27,301 bases of DNA from Pseudomonadota bacterium. Its GTDB lineage: Bacteria > Pseudomonadota > Gammaproteobacteria > Steroidobacterales > Steroidobacteraceae. The stretch is taken from contig JAJZFQ010000145.1 of the NCBI GenBank assembly GCA_021805275.1, positions 1-27,301 of the forward strand. The letters run 5' to 3'. Shown here in pieces: positions 6,819-14,356 of this stretch. How positions within the stretch are numbered: position 1 is the first letter of the stretch; the number at the start of each line of letters is the position of its first letter. Below the pieces are notes generated by a model. That model made no database searches, was not told the DNA's origin, and saw only the letters and a program-made list of their open reading frames with translations. The translations under genes and the position numbers were made by a program.

Positions 6819-8481
6819 GACCCCATCCTTCCTCGCGGCCGAGTGCCACCGCCGGCAGCGCGCGCGGCGCGTCCCGCACCGTGGCGAGTCCGCGCGGCGG
6901 CGCGAGCCGCACCCGCAGCCAGTCGGGCGTCGAGGCGAGTTTCAGATACCCGTCGAGATCGGCCAGACGCTCGAGCTGCGCGTCCATCACCGCCGGCTCG
7001 ACCTGCCAATGCTCCGACTCGCTCAGCGACCCGAGCAACTCCCCGGGCCGACGCGAGCGGCTGCGCACGGTGCGTACCACTTCGCGCTCGCCGATCAGGC
7101 GCGAGGCGAAGCGCGCGGTGCCACCGTGCTCGCTCGCCGAGCAGCGCAGGATCAGAGAATTCCCGCAGTTCTCGACGATGGTCTGCGCCTCGCCCACCCC
7201 GTAGGTACTGGACACCTGGGCCACCGACTGGAACCCGAGCACGCAGCGGCCACCGAACTTGCGCAGCCGCGCGAGGGCATCCTTCAGCCCGTCGATCGGT
7301 CCGAGCGCATCGAGTTCGTCCGCCACGAACCACAGCGGCGCGCCGCCTTCGGCGCCATGCAGGGACTCGAAGATCGCCAGGCGCATCCAGGCCGAGATGC
7401 TCGAGCGCAGCGCGGCGATCTGTCCGGCGCGGTACGGAATGAACAGCACGCCCTCGCCCTCGCGCACCCATTGACGCACCGCAAGCGACGGCGCGCGTTG
7501 CTGCGCGACGTACTGCAGCGCCCCCACCGCCGAACTCGCCACGGAGCGGATCGAGTCGAGCATGCGGGCGTTGTGCTCGTCGAAGAACGGCTGCGCGGGC
7601 GTCCCGCCGACCAGTACCTTCAACTCGGACGCATCGGCCACGACCAGCAGATCGTAGAGCTGTGCCACGTCGGTGACTCCGGCGGCGCGCGCCTGAGCGG
7701 TGACGGCGCTGAACAGGGTCCGCGCATAGCCGCGCCAACTGCGATCAGCGCCCTGCTGATCGGGGATCAACGCCAGGGCGAGCTGCTCGATGTCGTAGGG
7801 CGCATCGATCTCGGCGAACAGGTCCCAGCGTCGCCCACCGGGCTCGAACGGACTGAGGGTGACATCCCCGCGGCGCTCGCTGCGGAACCGGCGCGCGTAG
7901 GCGCCGTCAGGATCGGCAATCACGGCGCGATCGCCGCGCGCCAACGCACCCTCGAGCAGCTCCGTGATGGCGGTGCTCTTGCCGGCGCCCGTGGTGCCGA
8001 TGATCTTGAAGTGCTTCGTCTCATCGAGGCGCGTCATCGGGACGCCGGCGAGCGTCAGAGCCCGGTCCGCCGGGCGGCCGCGCTCAGCGTGGGCGGAGGT
8101 GCGCCGCGCCCGGGTCGCGTCCGAGGCCGCCCGGGACCGCACGATGGCCCCGCGGACATACTCCGATCGCCGCGCGGGCTGCGCGCCCGCCAATGCCCGC
8201 CCGGCGCCGTAACCGGCCAGGAGACTCGCGCCGGCGGCACCGGCCACCTCCAGCGCGCCACCGAATGCGCTCCCGGCGTGCATCGCCGGAACCGCCAGGG
8301 CACTCGCCATGCCGATGCCGACCGTGACGGCCCCGGCGAGCAGCGGTGAGGCCACCCAGCGCCCGAACGCTGCGCGCGACTGCGCCATCGCCACCCACAT
8401 CGGCGCCTGGACGCTGCCGTACGCGATCCCAAGACCCGTCCAGCCGTGCGTCAGGCTGGCCATGACCTCGGCGGCCGCCAT
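6811..8481 (-). CDS. type IV coupling protein, first copy (VirD4/TraD-type, TrwB AAD-bind family)
   Basis: 556 aa. The N-terminal region has alanine/glycine-rich hydrophobic stretches (about 42-65 and 70-98) consistent with two membrane helices, then a basic linker. The motor domain follows: Walker A GTTGAGKST near 162-170 after TKHFKIIG, Walker B LWFVADELDALG near 383-394, then QSVAQVSSTYG and ENCGNSLILRCSASE. It should be the inner-membrane DNA pump/receptor that links the relaxase to the VirB channel. I chose the ATG at 8481 because it forms a TGATG overlap with the virB11 stop; a GTG three codons upstream is the alternative. It is immediately downstream of virB11, the common position for virD4. 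Its paralogue lies only one gene further on. Confidence 0.92.
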   Translation of the reverse strand: MAAAEVMASLTHGWTGLGIAYGSVQAPMWVAMAQSRAAFGRWVASPLLAGAVTVGIGMASALAVPAMHAGSAFGGALEVAGAAGASLLAGYGAGRALAGAQPARRSEYVRGAIVRSRAASDATRARRTSAHAERGRPADRALTLAGVPMTRLDETKHFKIIGTTGAGKSTAITELLEGALARGDRAVIADPDGAYARRFRSERRGDVTLSPFEPGGRRWDLFAEIDAPYDIEQLALALIPDQQGADRSWRGYARTLFSAVTAQARAAGVTDVAQLYDLLVVADASELKVLVGGTPAQPFFDEHNARMLDSIRSVASSAVGALQYVAQQRAPSLAVRQWVREGEGVLFIPYRAGQIAALRSSISAWMRLAIFESLHGAEGGAPLWFVADELDALGPIDGLKDALARLRKFGGRCVLGFQSVAQVSSTYGVGEAQTIVENCGNSLILRCSASEHGGTARFASRLIGEREVVRTVRSRSRRPGELLGSLSESEHWQVEPAVMDAQLERLADLDGYLKLASTPDWLRVRLAPPRGLATVRDAPRALPAVALGREEGWGHE

Positions 8482-9602
8482 CAGCTGCACACCGGTGGGC
8501 GGAACCGTTCAGGGCGAGTGCGCGCCCCCTGACTCGCACAGCCCCTGCCCCGCTCGCGGTCCGACGGTGTGCTCGCGGGCCGGAACCAGATTTCCCGCAC
8601 CGTGCGACGCTGCCGGTCGAGCCCGCATTGGATCACGACGTCGACCACCGTGTGCAGCAGGCTGTGAATGTCGCGCCGCGCCAGCGCCCGTCCGGCCGGA
8701 TGTTGCTTGATCAAGAGGACGAGCTGCTCGAAGGCGAGCTCGGCGCTCGAGGCATGCACACTCGTGATCGAGCCCGGGTGTCCGGAGTTGACGTTGCGCA
8801 GATAGTCGAACGCCTCCTCGGCACGCAACTCGGCGAGCAGTACGCGATCGGGCTTCATGCGCAGACAGGCCTCGAGCAGCTGCTTCGGGGAGACGCGCGA
8901 GAGTCCCTGGCCGTCCTTGCTGTAGAAGAGGCGCACGTGATTCGGATGGGCGTCGAGGCGCAGCTCCGGCGCATCCTCGATGGTGATCAGCCGCTCCTCG
9001 ACCGGGATCTCCGCAATCAGCGCCTTGGTCCACGTCGTCTTGCCCGAGCCGGTGGGACCGGACACGATGATGTTGCGGCGGCTGTGCACGGCAAGGCGCA
9101 GGAACGCCTCGTAGCGATGCGACTCGAGCAGCGCACGCAGTTCATGCTCGGCGGCATCACCGGGCCGTCGGGCAACCCGCGTCTCGCGCAACGCCCCCTG
9201 TGCGGAGAGCGCATCAATGCTCCAGAGCGTATGGGCGGGACGGCGGATGTTGACGGCAACGAATCCCGTCAGAGTCACCGGTGGCATGGCGATCTGTACG
9301 CGCTCGCCGCCCGGCAGCGCCCCGCAGAGGAGCGGATGCGACTCGTCGATGCGCTGCTGCGTATGGTGCGCCACCAGCTTCGCGAAGCGCCGGCACCACT
9401 CGAAATCCGCCGCCGGCAACGGCTCGCGGCTCCATCCCTCGCCGGTCTCGAGAAACACCTCCCCCGGCCGGTTGATGCACAGCTCCGTCAGGCCCGGCCG
9501 GGCAAGGAGCGGCGCAAGCACGCGCAGCGTCAGCTGCAGCGCCGAGGTGCTCGGACCACCGTCAGGCCCCTCGGAGCGCGGCTCAGTGAGTGCGCAATGC
9601 AT
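8481..9602 (-). CDS. virB11: VirB11-family type IV secretion ATPase
   Basis: 373 aa, the usual VirB11/TrbB size. The N-terminal domain includes LTELCINRPGEVFLE. The C-terminal secretion NTPase shows IIVSGPTGSGKTTWTK (Walker A at 182-189), the Asp box TIEDAPEL (207-214), Walker B-type VLLAELRAEEAFDYLRN (254-270) and the His box GHPGSITSVHA (274-284). VirB11 forms a cytoplasmic hexamer that drives pilus assembly and substrate transfer with VirB4 and VirD4. The last 30 residues are basic and beyond the conserved fold. The gene overlaps virB10 by 20 bp and the coupling protein by 1 bp, all typical of tight translational coupling. Confidence 0.95.
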   Translation of the reverse strand: MHCALTEPRSEGPDGGPSTSALQLTLRVLAPLLARPGLTELCINRPGEVFLETGEGWSREPLPAADFEWCRRFAKLVAHHTQQRIDESHPLLCGALPGGERVQIAMPPVTLTGFVAVNIRRPAHTLWSIDALSAQGALRETRVARRPGDAAEHELRALLESHRYEAFLRLAVHSRRNIIVSGPTGSGKTTWTKALIAEIPVEERLITIEDAPELRLDAHPNHVRLFYSKDGQGLSRVSPKQLLEACLRMKPDRVLLAELRAEEAFDYLRNVNSGHPGSITSVHASSAELAFEQLVLLIKQHPAGRALARRDIHSLLHTVVDVVIQCGLDRQRRTVREIWFRPASTPSDRERGRGCASQGARTRPERFRPPVCS

Positions 9603-10809
9603 ACACTGACCTGAAGTCCACGTCGCGCGCGACCAACACCTCGATGCGCTGGCCGTTCGGCACCTTGATGGTCGGGGGAATGTCTTCGGTCCCGCGCAGC
9701 GTCCCGGCGAGCACGTTCTCGCTGGCGCTCGGATCGAGAATCACGGCGTTCGCGGACCGCTGCACCTGCGACTGGACGAGACCGGACAGCGTCGAGACCA
9801 ACAGCGCCGCCCCGAAGCGCTGCCAGAAGTGCCGATCGACCGTGCCGGTCAATCCGGAGCGCCCGAGCGCATCGGTCGCCGGGGAGTCCAGACGCACGGT
9901 GACGCCCGCCGGGGTGCGCGCCTGCGTCCAGATGACGAACACCCGCGCCATGCCCTGGCGCACCTCGCCGCGGGTCTGTCCGATCAGCAGCGTCCCGCGG
10001 GGCAGCAACACCACCGTGCCATCGGCACTGAAGGTATCCGTCGAGGTGATGCAGAGGGTCATCCCGGGCAGCGTCGAGTCGATCGCCGTCTCGAGAGTGC
10101 AGTCGATGAACGTGCCCTTGGCGAGCAGCAGCCGCTGCTGCGGCAGCAAATGCGCCCGTGTCGCGCTCATGCGCGTCGGACGCAGCAGCGCCTGCAGTCT
10201 CGAGTGCGACATCCCACGGCGCGTCGAGCCGTGCAGCGGCTCGACGGCCGTCTGCTCGAGCGCATGCCCGCCACCACCACGAGCCGCGACCGGTGGCGCG
10301 ATGAGCACTGCGCCGGTGAATCGTCGCTCGCGCGCGGCAGGCACGTGCTGCGCGCGCACCGGCGCAGGCCCTCCCGCCGGGTGCGGTGGGTGCACGAGTG
10401 GCCAGCGCGCCAGCACCGCGAGTGGTATCGACGGAGCGCTCGGCCCGCGGGCGTCCTCGGGGAGCGACGTGCGCGGTTGCGGGGGCGGGATGACCCCGAG
10501 AGGTGGCGGGGCGCCCACCGGATCCGGTGGGCGCAGCACCCCGTGGCGCGCCGACCCGGCGGTCTGCTCGTGCAGGACGCGACTGTAGTACCACGTCAAC
10601 ATCGCCCCGGCCACCCCGATCGCCAGTGCCCCGGCGAGCAGTGCATTCATGCGCGCCTGCACAGAGCGCGTGCGCAGCGCGAGTGTCGGGCCACGCTCGC
10701 CACTCACCGCCCCGTGCGCCTCGGTCGCGGCCTGCGCGCGATCCCCTGCTCTGCGCTTGACCCTCGCCGCGAGGCGCGCTCGTAGCGCGCGCAGCCATTG
10801 CCCGCGCAT
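9583..10809 (-). CDS. virB10: VirB10-family channel scaffold protein
   Basis: 408 aa. A basic cytoplasmic N-terminus precedes a single transmembrane helix around residues 53-72 (LLAGALAIGVAGAMLTWYYS). A long proline-rich periplasmic linker follows (repeated PPP and PP stretches), then the conserved C-terminal TrbI/VirB10 barrel from about residue 200. That barrel shows LLAKGTFIDCTLETAIDS, VLLPRGTLLIGQ, RLDSPATDALGRSGLTG and a final VPNGQRIEVLVARDVDF. The segment RFGAALLVSTLSGLVQSQ is the antenna region that crosses the outer membrane. VirB10 spans both membranes and transmits ATPase energy to the outer-membrane complex. The ATG at 10809 shares one base with the virB9 stop (TGATG), so that start is preferred over an in-frame start 42 codons upstream. 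Confidence 0.95.
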   Translation of the reverse strand: MRGQWLRALRARLAARVKRRAGDRAQAATEAHGAVSGERGPTLALRTRSVQARMNALLAGALAIGVAGAMLTWYYSRVLHEQTAGSARHGVLRPPDPVGAPPPLGVIPPPQPRTSLPEDARGPSAPSIPLAVLARWPLVHPPHPAGGPAPVRAQHVPAARERRFTGAVLIAPPVAARGGGGHALEQTAVEPLHGSTRRGMSHSRLQALLRPTRMSATRAHLLPQQRLLLAKGTFIDCTLETAIDSTLPGMTLCITSTDTFSADGTVVLLPRGTLLIGQTRGEVRQGMARVFVIWTQARTPAGVTVRLDSPATDALGRSGLTGTVDRHFWQRFGAALLVSTLSGLVQSQVQRSANAVILDPSASENVLAGTLRGTEDIPPTIKVPNGQRIEVLVARDVDFRSVYALRTH

Positions 10810-11687
10810 CAGCGCTCTCCTCCGTGTCCGGCGGTGTGACGTCCCGTGCCTCGCGTCACGCGCCACACCCGTGGGGAAATCGTCCCGGATCGCAACCGAT
10901 GGCCTGATCCGGAAAATCCCCGGTTCACGATACAACCGGTGAGTCGGCCCCGCCGGAGGATGAAACGTCGAGCAATACGGTGAATCACCATTTGATGGCC
11001 GCGCATGTCGAAGTTGACGACCGAGTCGCTGCCATCGGCGTTGCGTACGAACACCGCCGGCAACGGCTCACGGGAGGGAAACACCAGGTGCGTCTCGACT
11101 CCGTCGTCCCACGCCGCCGTCGGCCGCAGCGTGCGCGGACCGCAATACCAGTAATCGGTGTTGCGTGCCGGCGCCTGTTCGGCACGGGAGAGATCCCGAG
11201 CGACGGCCGAGCGCTGCCGGCGCGCTGCGGACGCGTGCCGGCGCGTGCGCCGATACACGAACCGCAGCGCATAGAGCCTCGTCTGCGGATCGCTCGGCGC
11301 CCCAGCACCGGTGCGATAGCTGAACACGTACGTGCGGCGGTTGGTGAGAACCGTCAGGTCCGTCGCCACCCGCGCCGCGCGCGGCTTGATGAACAGGTGA
11401 TTCGAGAGGGCTGCGACCCGCAGCGCCTCCGAATCCCCGACCCCCAGGCCGCGGAACCGCTCTCCCGGGGCGAATTGCAGGTCGATCTCGTACCCGGCCA
11501 CGCCGTGCAGGTGGTAGACGCGGTCGGCGGTGTACCGTACGTAGCGAATCTCGGGCACGGGGTGCGCACCGACCGACGCCGGCGCAAAGGAAGCCGAACC
11601 GTGCGCCCCGGCTGCGGCACAGACGCGCTCGGCGGCGAGCAGCACCACGAGCCCGCAGACCACGGCGGCCGATCGCGGCGCGCTCAC
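10809..11687 (-). CDS. virB9: VirB9-family outer-membrane-complex protein
   Basis: 292 aa, GTG start in a GTGA overlap with virB8. A signal peptide is visible (hydrophobic AAVVCGLVVLLAA, probable cleavage near residues 25-27). The N-terminal VirB9 domain begins PEIRYVRYTADRVYHLHG. The C-terminal domain has the family signature YWYCGP...LRPTAAWDDG, PLPAVFVRNADG, VVNFDMRG, VIHRIARRFILRRG and CIVNRGFS. VirB9 forms the periplasmic/outer-membrane ring with VirB7 and VirB10; cysteines in this protein could disulphide-bond to VirB7, as known for Agrobacterium VirB7-VirB9. There is a basic tail of about 30 residues after the conserved end. Confidence 0.94.
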   Translation of the reverse strand: MSAPRSAAVVCGLVVLLAAERVCAAAGAHGSASFAPASVGAHPVPEIRYVRYTADRVYHLHGVAGYEIDLQFAPGERFRGLGVGDSEALRVAALSNHLFIKPRAARVATDLTVLTNRRTYVFSYRTGAGAPSDPQTRLYALRFVYRRTRRHASAARRQRSAVARDLSRAEQAPARNTDYWYCGPRTLRPTAAWDDGVETHLVFPSREPLPAVFVRNADGSDSVVNFDMRGHQMVIHRIARRFILRRGRLTGCIVNRGFSGSGHRLRSGTISPRVWRVTRGTGRHTAGHGGER

Positions 11688-12409
11688 GGCTGCCCCCGCC
11701 GGTGCGGCGCGCGGGGCGTTGACCCGAGCGCTTCGCGTTCCAGCTCCAAGGCCGTGACCTCGAACCCCAGCGGGTTCCAGCGGCGTGCCGCGGCAGGCGC
11801 CGGTACGCCCGTGAACCGATAGCCGACCGTCGCGATCCACTGCCGGCGAGTGCGCACCGTACCGCCGGGTTGGCGGGCGATGCGCTCGAAGCGCACCTGC
11901 GCCAGACGGCCACCGCCCCGGGCGCGCCCGAGGAAACTCACCGCCTGGATGCGCACACCGACGGTGCTGCCGTCGCGATGGGTATTGAGCGGGGAGTGTG
12001 GGTTGCCTCGCGCCCAGTGCGCGTACAGTGCCTCGTTCAGCCGACTGGAATTGAACGCACCGCACTGCTGGTAGTCGGCGGCCGCCATGGCGTAATCAAA
12101 GCGCTCGCAGACCGAGATGTATCGCATCAGGAAATACCGCGCGATCGTCGGGCCGAACGTACTTCCACCGCGGTACGGCGGAACGACGTCGACCGCGCCC
12201 GTACGGGCATCGACCCGGATGAGGTACGGCTCGACGCGCTTCAGCGGCAGCAGGGCGGCCATCGCCAGCGCGAGTGCGAGCACACACAAACAGGCTCCAG
12301 CGGCGACCCGCCACGCGCGGCGCGCGCTCCGCTGGGCTTGCAGCGCGCGCTCGCTGTCCCAGCTGACGGCATCCTCGAGATATCCGCGCAGCGACGGTTC
12401 GGCACTCAT
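11684..12409 (-). CDS. virB8: VirB8-family inner-membrane assembly protein
   Basis: 241 aa. A short cytoplasmic N-terminus with SLRGYLEDAVSWDSERAL, one membrane helix near residues 33-56, and the NTF2-like periplasmic domain containing LKRVEPYLIRVDARTGAV, FLMRYISVCERFDYAMAAAD and IQAVSFLG...AQVRFERIA. These are standard VirB8/TrbF features. VirB8 nucleates assembly of the channel and contacts VirB9, VirB10 and VirB5. The start overlaps virB7 by 4 bp (ATGA) and the stop overlaps virB9 by 4 bp (GTGA). Confidence 0.94.
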   Translation of the reverse strand: MSAEPSLRGYLEDAVSWDSERALQAQRSARRAWRVAAGACLCVLALALAMAALLPLKRVEPYLIRVDARTGAVDVVPPYRGGSTFGPTIARYFLMRYISVCERFDYAMAAADYQQCGAFNSSRLNEALYAHWARGNPHSPLNTHRDGSTVGVRIQAVSFLGRARGGGRLAQVRFERIARQPGGTVRTRRQWIATVGYRFTGVPAPAAARRWNPLGFEVTALELEREALGSTPRAPHRRGQP

Positions 12410-12582
12410 CGCCGGGGACTCCGGACGGTACGCGGCGCGGTCGCGGACACCGGCGCGCTCAGGCGAGCATGCCGCCGCACCGTCGGCGGCCGGTTAATCG
12501 GTACCAGCCGGCCCGCGCACTGCGGACCGGACGCGCACGCGGCCAGCAGCCCCATCAGGCACAGCGCTGCGAGGATTCTCAT
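12406..12582 (-). CDS. virB7: VirB7-like outer-membrane lipoprotein
   Basis: 58 aa. It starts MRILAALCLMGLLAAC, a lipoprotein signal peptide with lipobox LLAAC and the lipidated Cys at residue 16. After it comes CASGPQCAGRLVPINRPP: a second Cys and a PIN-P motif typical of small VirB7 lipoproteins that bind VirB9. The remaining 30 residues are Arg/Pro/Ser-rich. A GGAGG box lies 5 nt before the ATG at 12582. An upstream start at 12612 would destroy the signal peptide, so it is rejected. Position between virB6 and virB8 supports the call. There is no C-terminal N0-like extension as in the bacteria-killing Xanthomonas system. Confidence 0.88.
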   Translation of the reverse strand: MRILAALCLMGLLAACASGPQCAGRLVPINRPPTVRRHARLSAPVSATAPRTVRSPRR

Positions 12583-12615
12583 GACCACCTCCGCCGAAGT
12601 TCTGATCGCCACCGT

Positions 12616-13581
12616 TCAATCCCCCTCGCCGATCTGCGCAGCATCGCGCCGGCGCAGCCGCGCTCGGGCCGCGCTGCTCATCGCCACGACGGCGCCGGTC
12701 GCCGCGGGTGCGACGTAACTGGCGCCGGCGACGAGCGGACTTGCCGCCGTACGCAGCGTGCGGCTCATCACCCCAAAGGTGCTGAGCGCGATGCCACCGG
12801 AGAGTCCCGCGGCAATCGGCATGACCTGGCGCATGAACAGGAACACCAGGACCGTCGCGAGGAGAAAATCGAGCGCATCGACCGTATCGATCGCGGTACC
12901 GAGCGCGGCGGTCTGGGTGGCATAGCGCTGCACCAGATGCAGCAGCAGCGCCGCAACCATCACGGTGAGGATGCTGATCAGCGCGTAATTGGTCAGTTGC
13001 GCGAGCCACGCCGTGAACAAGCGCCGCGTGCCGTCGAACAAGAGCGTCACGATGAACAACGGACCGAGCGCGAGCAGTACGGAGAGCGCGATGCTCGAGA
13101 GCGCCAGCAGGAACATCGTGTACACGCACAGCAATCCGACCAACACCCACACGACCGCGCCGGCGAGGTAGAAGCCCACGTCACCGCGCCAGACGCTGCC
13201 CTGATTGAACAGCCGGCCCGCAACCGCGCCGCCGGCTCTCCAGATCGCATCGAGAGTCTGCACCGGGTAGGCGGCCCCGACGACGTCGGCCGCAAACTGG
13301 GCGGGGGCACGGTAGAACGTGCCCACAATCAGGGTGTTGTACAGCCACAGGTGCACGCCCACACCGAGCACGACCACCAGGATGGCGATGCGCCGCAGAC
13401 CATCGCCGAGCGGCTCGCGGATCCGCCCGCTGAGCAGCAGGTACCCCCAGCCGGTGACGTACACGGTCCCCATGGCGATGAGTGCCGGCTCAAGGAGATC
13501 CGCCACGCGCACCGTGGTCGCCCCGATGTAACTCGACAGAGCACCGTTCAGCCAATTCCAGAAGGTTGCAAAGAAGCCCAT
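12616..13581 (-). CDS. virB6: VirB6-family polytopic inner-membrane channel protein
   Basis: 321 aa with six or more hydrophobic segments: about 30-50, 62-82, 140-165, 170-190, 205-228 and 240-270. The conserved VirB6/TrbL core covers GPLFIVTLLFDGTRRLFTAW and LTNYALISILTVM. VirB6 forms part of the inner-membrane channel and contacts VirB8 and VirB9. I chose the ATG at 13581 (MGFFATFWNWLNGAL), which opens with the short amphipathic stretch usual for the family; the frame is open upstream only as an antisense shadow of virB5. The C-terminal 35 residues are Ala/Arg-rich and probably cytoplasmic. Confidence 0.92.
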   Translation of the reverse strand: MGFFATFWNWLNGALSSYIGATTVRVADLLEPALIAMGTVYVTGWGYLLLSGRIREPLGDGLRRIAILVVVLGVGVHLWLYNTLIVGTFYRAPAQFAADVVGAAYPVQTLDAIWRAGGAVAGRLFNQGSVWRGDVGFYLAGAVVWVLVGLLCVYTMFLLALSSIALSVLLALGPLFIVTLLFDGTRRLFTAWLAQLTNYALISILTVMVAALLLHLVQRYATQTAALGTAIDTVDALDFLLATVLVFLFMRQVMPIAAGLSGGIALSTFGVMSRTLRTAASPLVAGASYVAPAATGAVVAMSSAARARLRRRDAAQIGEGD

Positions 13582-13628
13582 GACCGCTACCCCGCGCCGC
13601 CTTTGGTCTGCCCGCCGCCGCATCGCCC

Positions 13629-14339
13629 TCAGGGCGTCGGACGGAATCGCGTGGCGAAGTTGCCCTGCGCCGCAATGGCCGCTTCGCGCTCGCGCTCGTG
13701 ATCGACCCACCGCTCGGCCTGCGCCGCGGCGAACAGCACGCGCAGCTTGGTCTGCTCGTTCTCGAGCATGGTCTGCTCCGCGCCGATCCGCGCATTCAGA
13801 TCGAGGATCGATTTCTGATCCTGCGCCGTGCCGATCGTGGCGATCAGCTGCTTCAGGCCCGAGAACCGGGCGCTGGCGTCGCTCAGCGCGGAGGCTGAAA
13901 GCGCCTCGAGCAGCGCGGCGGTACGTCGGTTGGCGGCGAGCTGCTGCTGGGCGCTCAGCGACAGACCCTGAAGCTGTCCGGGACTGAGGTAGGCATGTGC
14001 GGCAATGGCCGCGCGCACCGCGGAGGAGAGTTCCGGGTAGCTCCCGGGGCTGCCCTCGGCCGCCGCGCGCAGTTGCGCCCAGTTCTCCGGCAGGTAATTG
14101 CGGCGGATGCTGCCGAGCAGAGCCTGCATGCCGCGCGTGCCGCTCATGCCGCGCAGCTGCGCCTCGGCGGCGAAGAACTGCTGCTGTTGAGTGGTCAGGG
14201 ACTGCTCGAGCGTCTGCAGCTCCGCGCTCAGGCGAGCGACCGCCGCCACGTCGATCACCGCCCACTGGGCGCGCGCCGCCGGCGCCACCGCCGCGAGCAG
14301 CAGTCCCCAGGCGCACCACTTCGGTCTGATGAATCTCAT
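13629..14339 (-). CDS. virB5: VirB5-family minor pilus protein
   Basis: 236 aa. A signal peptide (RFIRPKWCAWGLLLAAVAPA, cleavage likely AARA|QWAV) is followed by an almost entirely alpha-helical, Gln-rich body. This includes LSAELQTLEQSLTTQQQQFF, a middle YLPENWAQL stretch, and ILDLNARIGAEQTMLENEQT near the C-terminus, the conserved region of VirB5/TrbJ proteins. VirB5 is a periplasmic protein placed at the pilus tip and involved in recipient contact. A GGAG box about 8 nt upstream supports the ATG at 14339; an in-frame start 7 codons earlier overlaps virB4 and is less likely. Confidence 0.9.
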   Translation of the reverse strand: MRFIRPKWCAWGLLLAAVAPAARAQWAVIDVAAVARLSAELQTLEQSLTTQQQQFFAAEAQLRGMSGTRGMQALLGSIRRNYLPENWAQLRAAAEGSPGSYPELSSAVRAAIAAHAYLSPGQLQGLSLSAQQQLAANRRTAALLEALSASALSDASARFSGLKQLIATIGTAQDQKSILDLNARIGAEQTMLENEQTKLRVLFAAAQAERWVDHEREREAAIAAQGNFATRFRPTP

Positions 14340-14356
14340 GGCACGGCTCCGTTCGA

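Noticed and set aside
5587..8349. 920-codon plus-strand open frame across the coupling-protein genes
   Set aside because: It is antisense to two coupling proteins with intact Walker motifs. The translation is Arg/Ala/Gly-rich without domains, and the same words recur because it mirrors both paralogues. GC-rich codon bias explains the absence of stops.
12469..13701. 410-codon plus-strand frame opposite virB6/virB7, rich in His, Gln, Arg and Glu
   Set aside because: It is the mirror image of hydrophobic virB6 codons; no domain, no ribosome binding site, and virB6 is needed in the conserved order.
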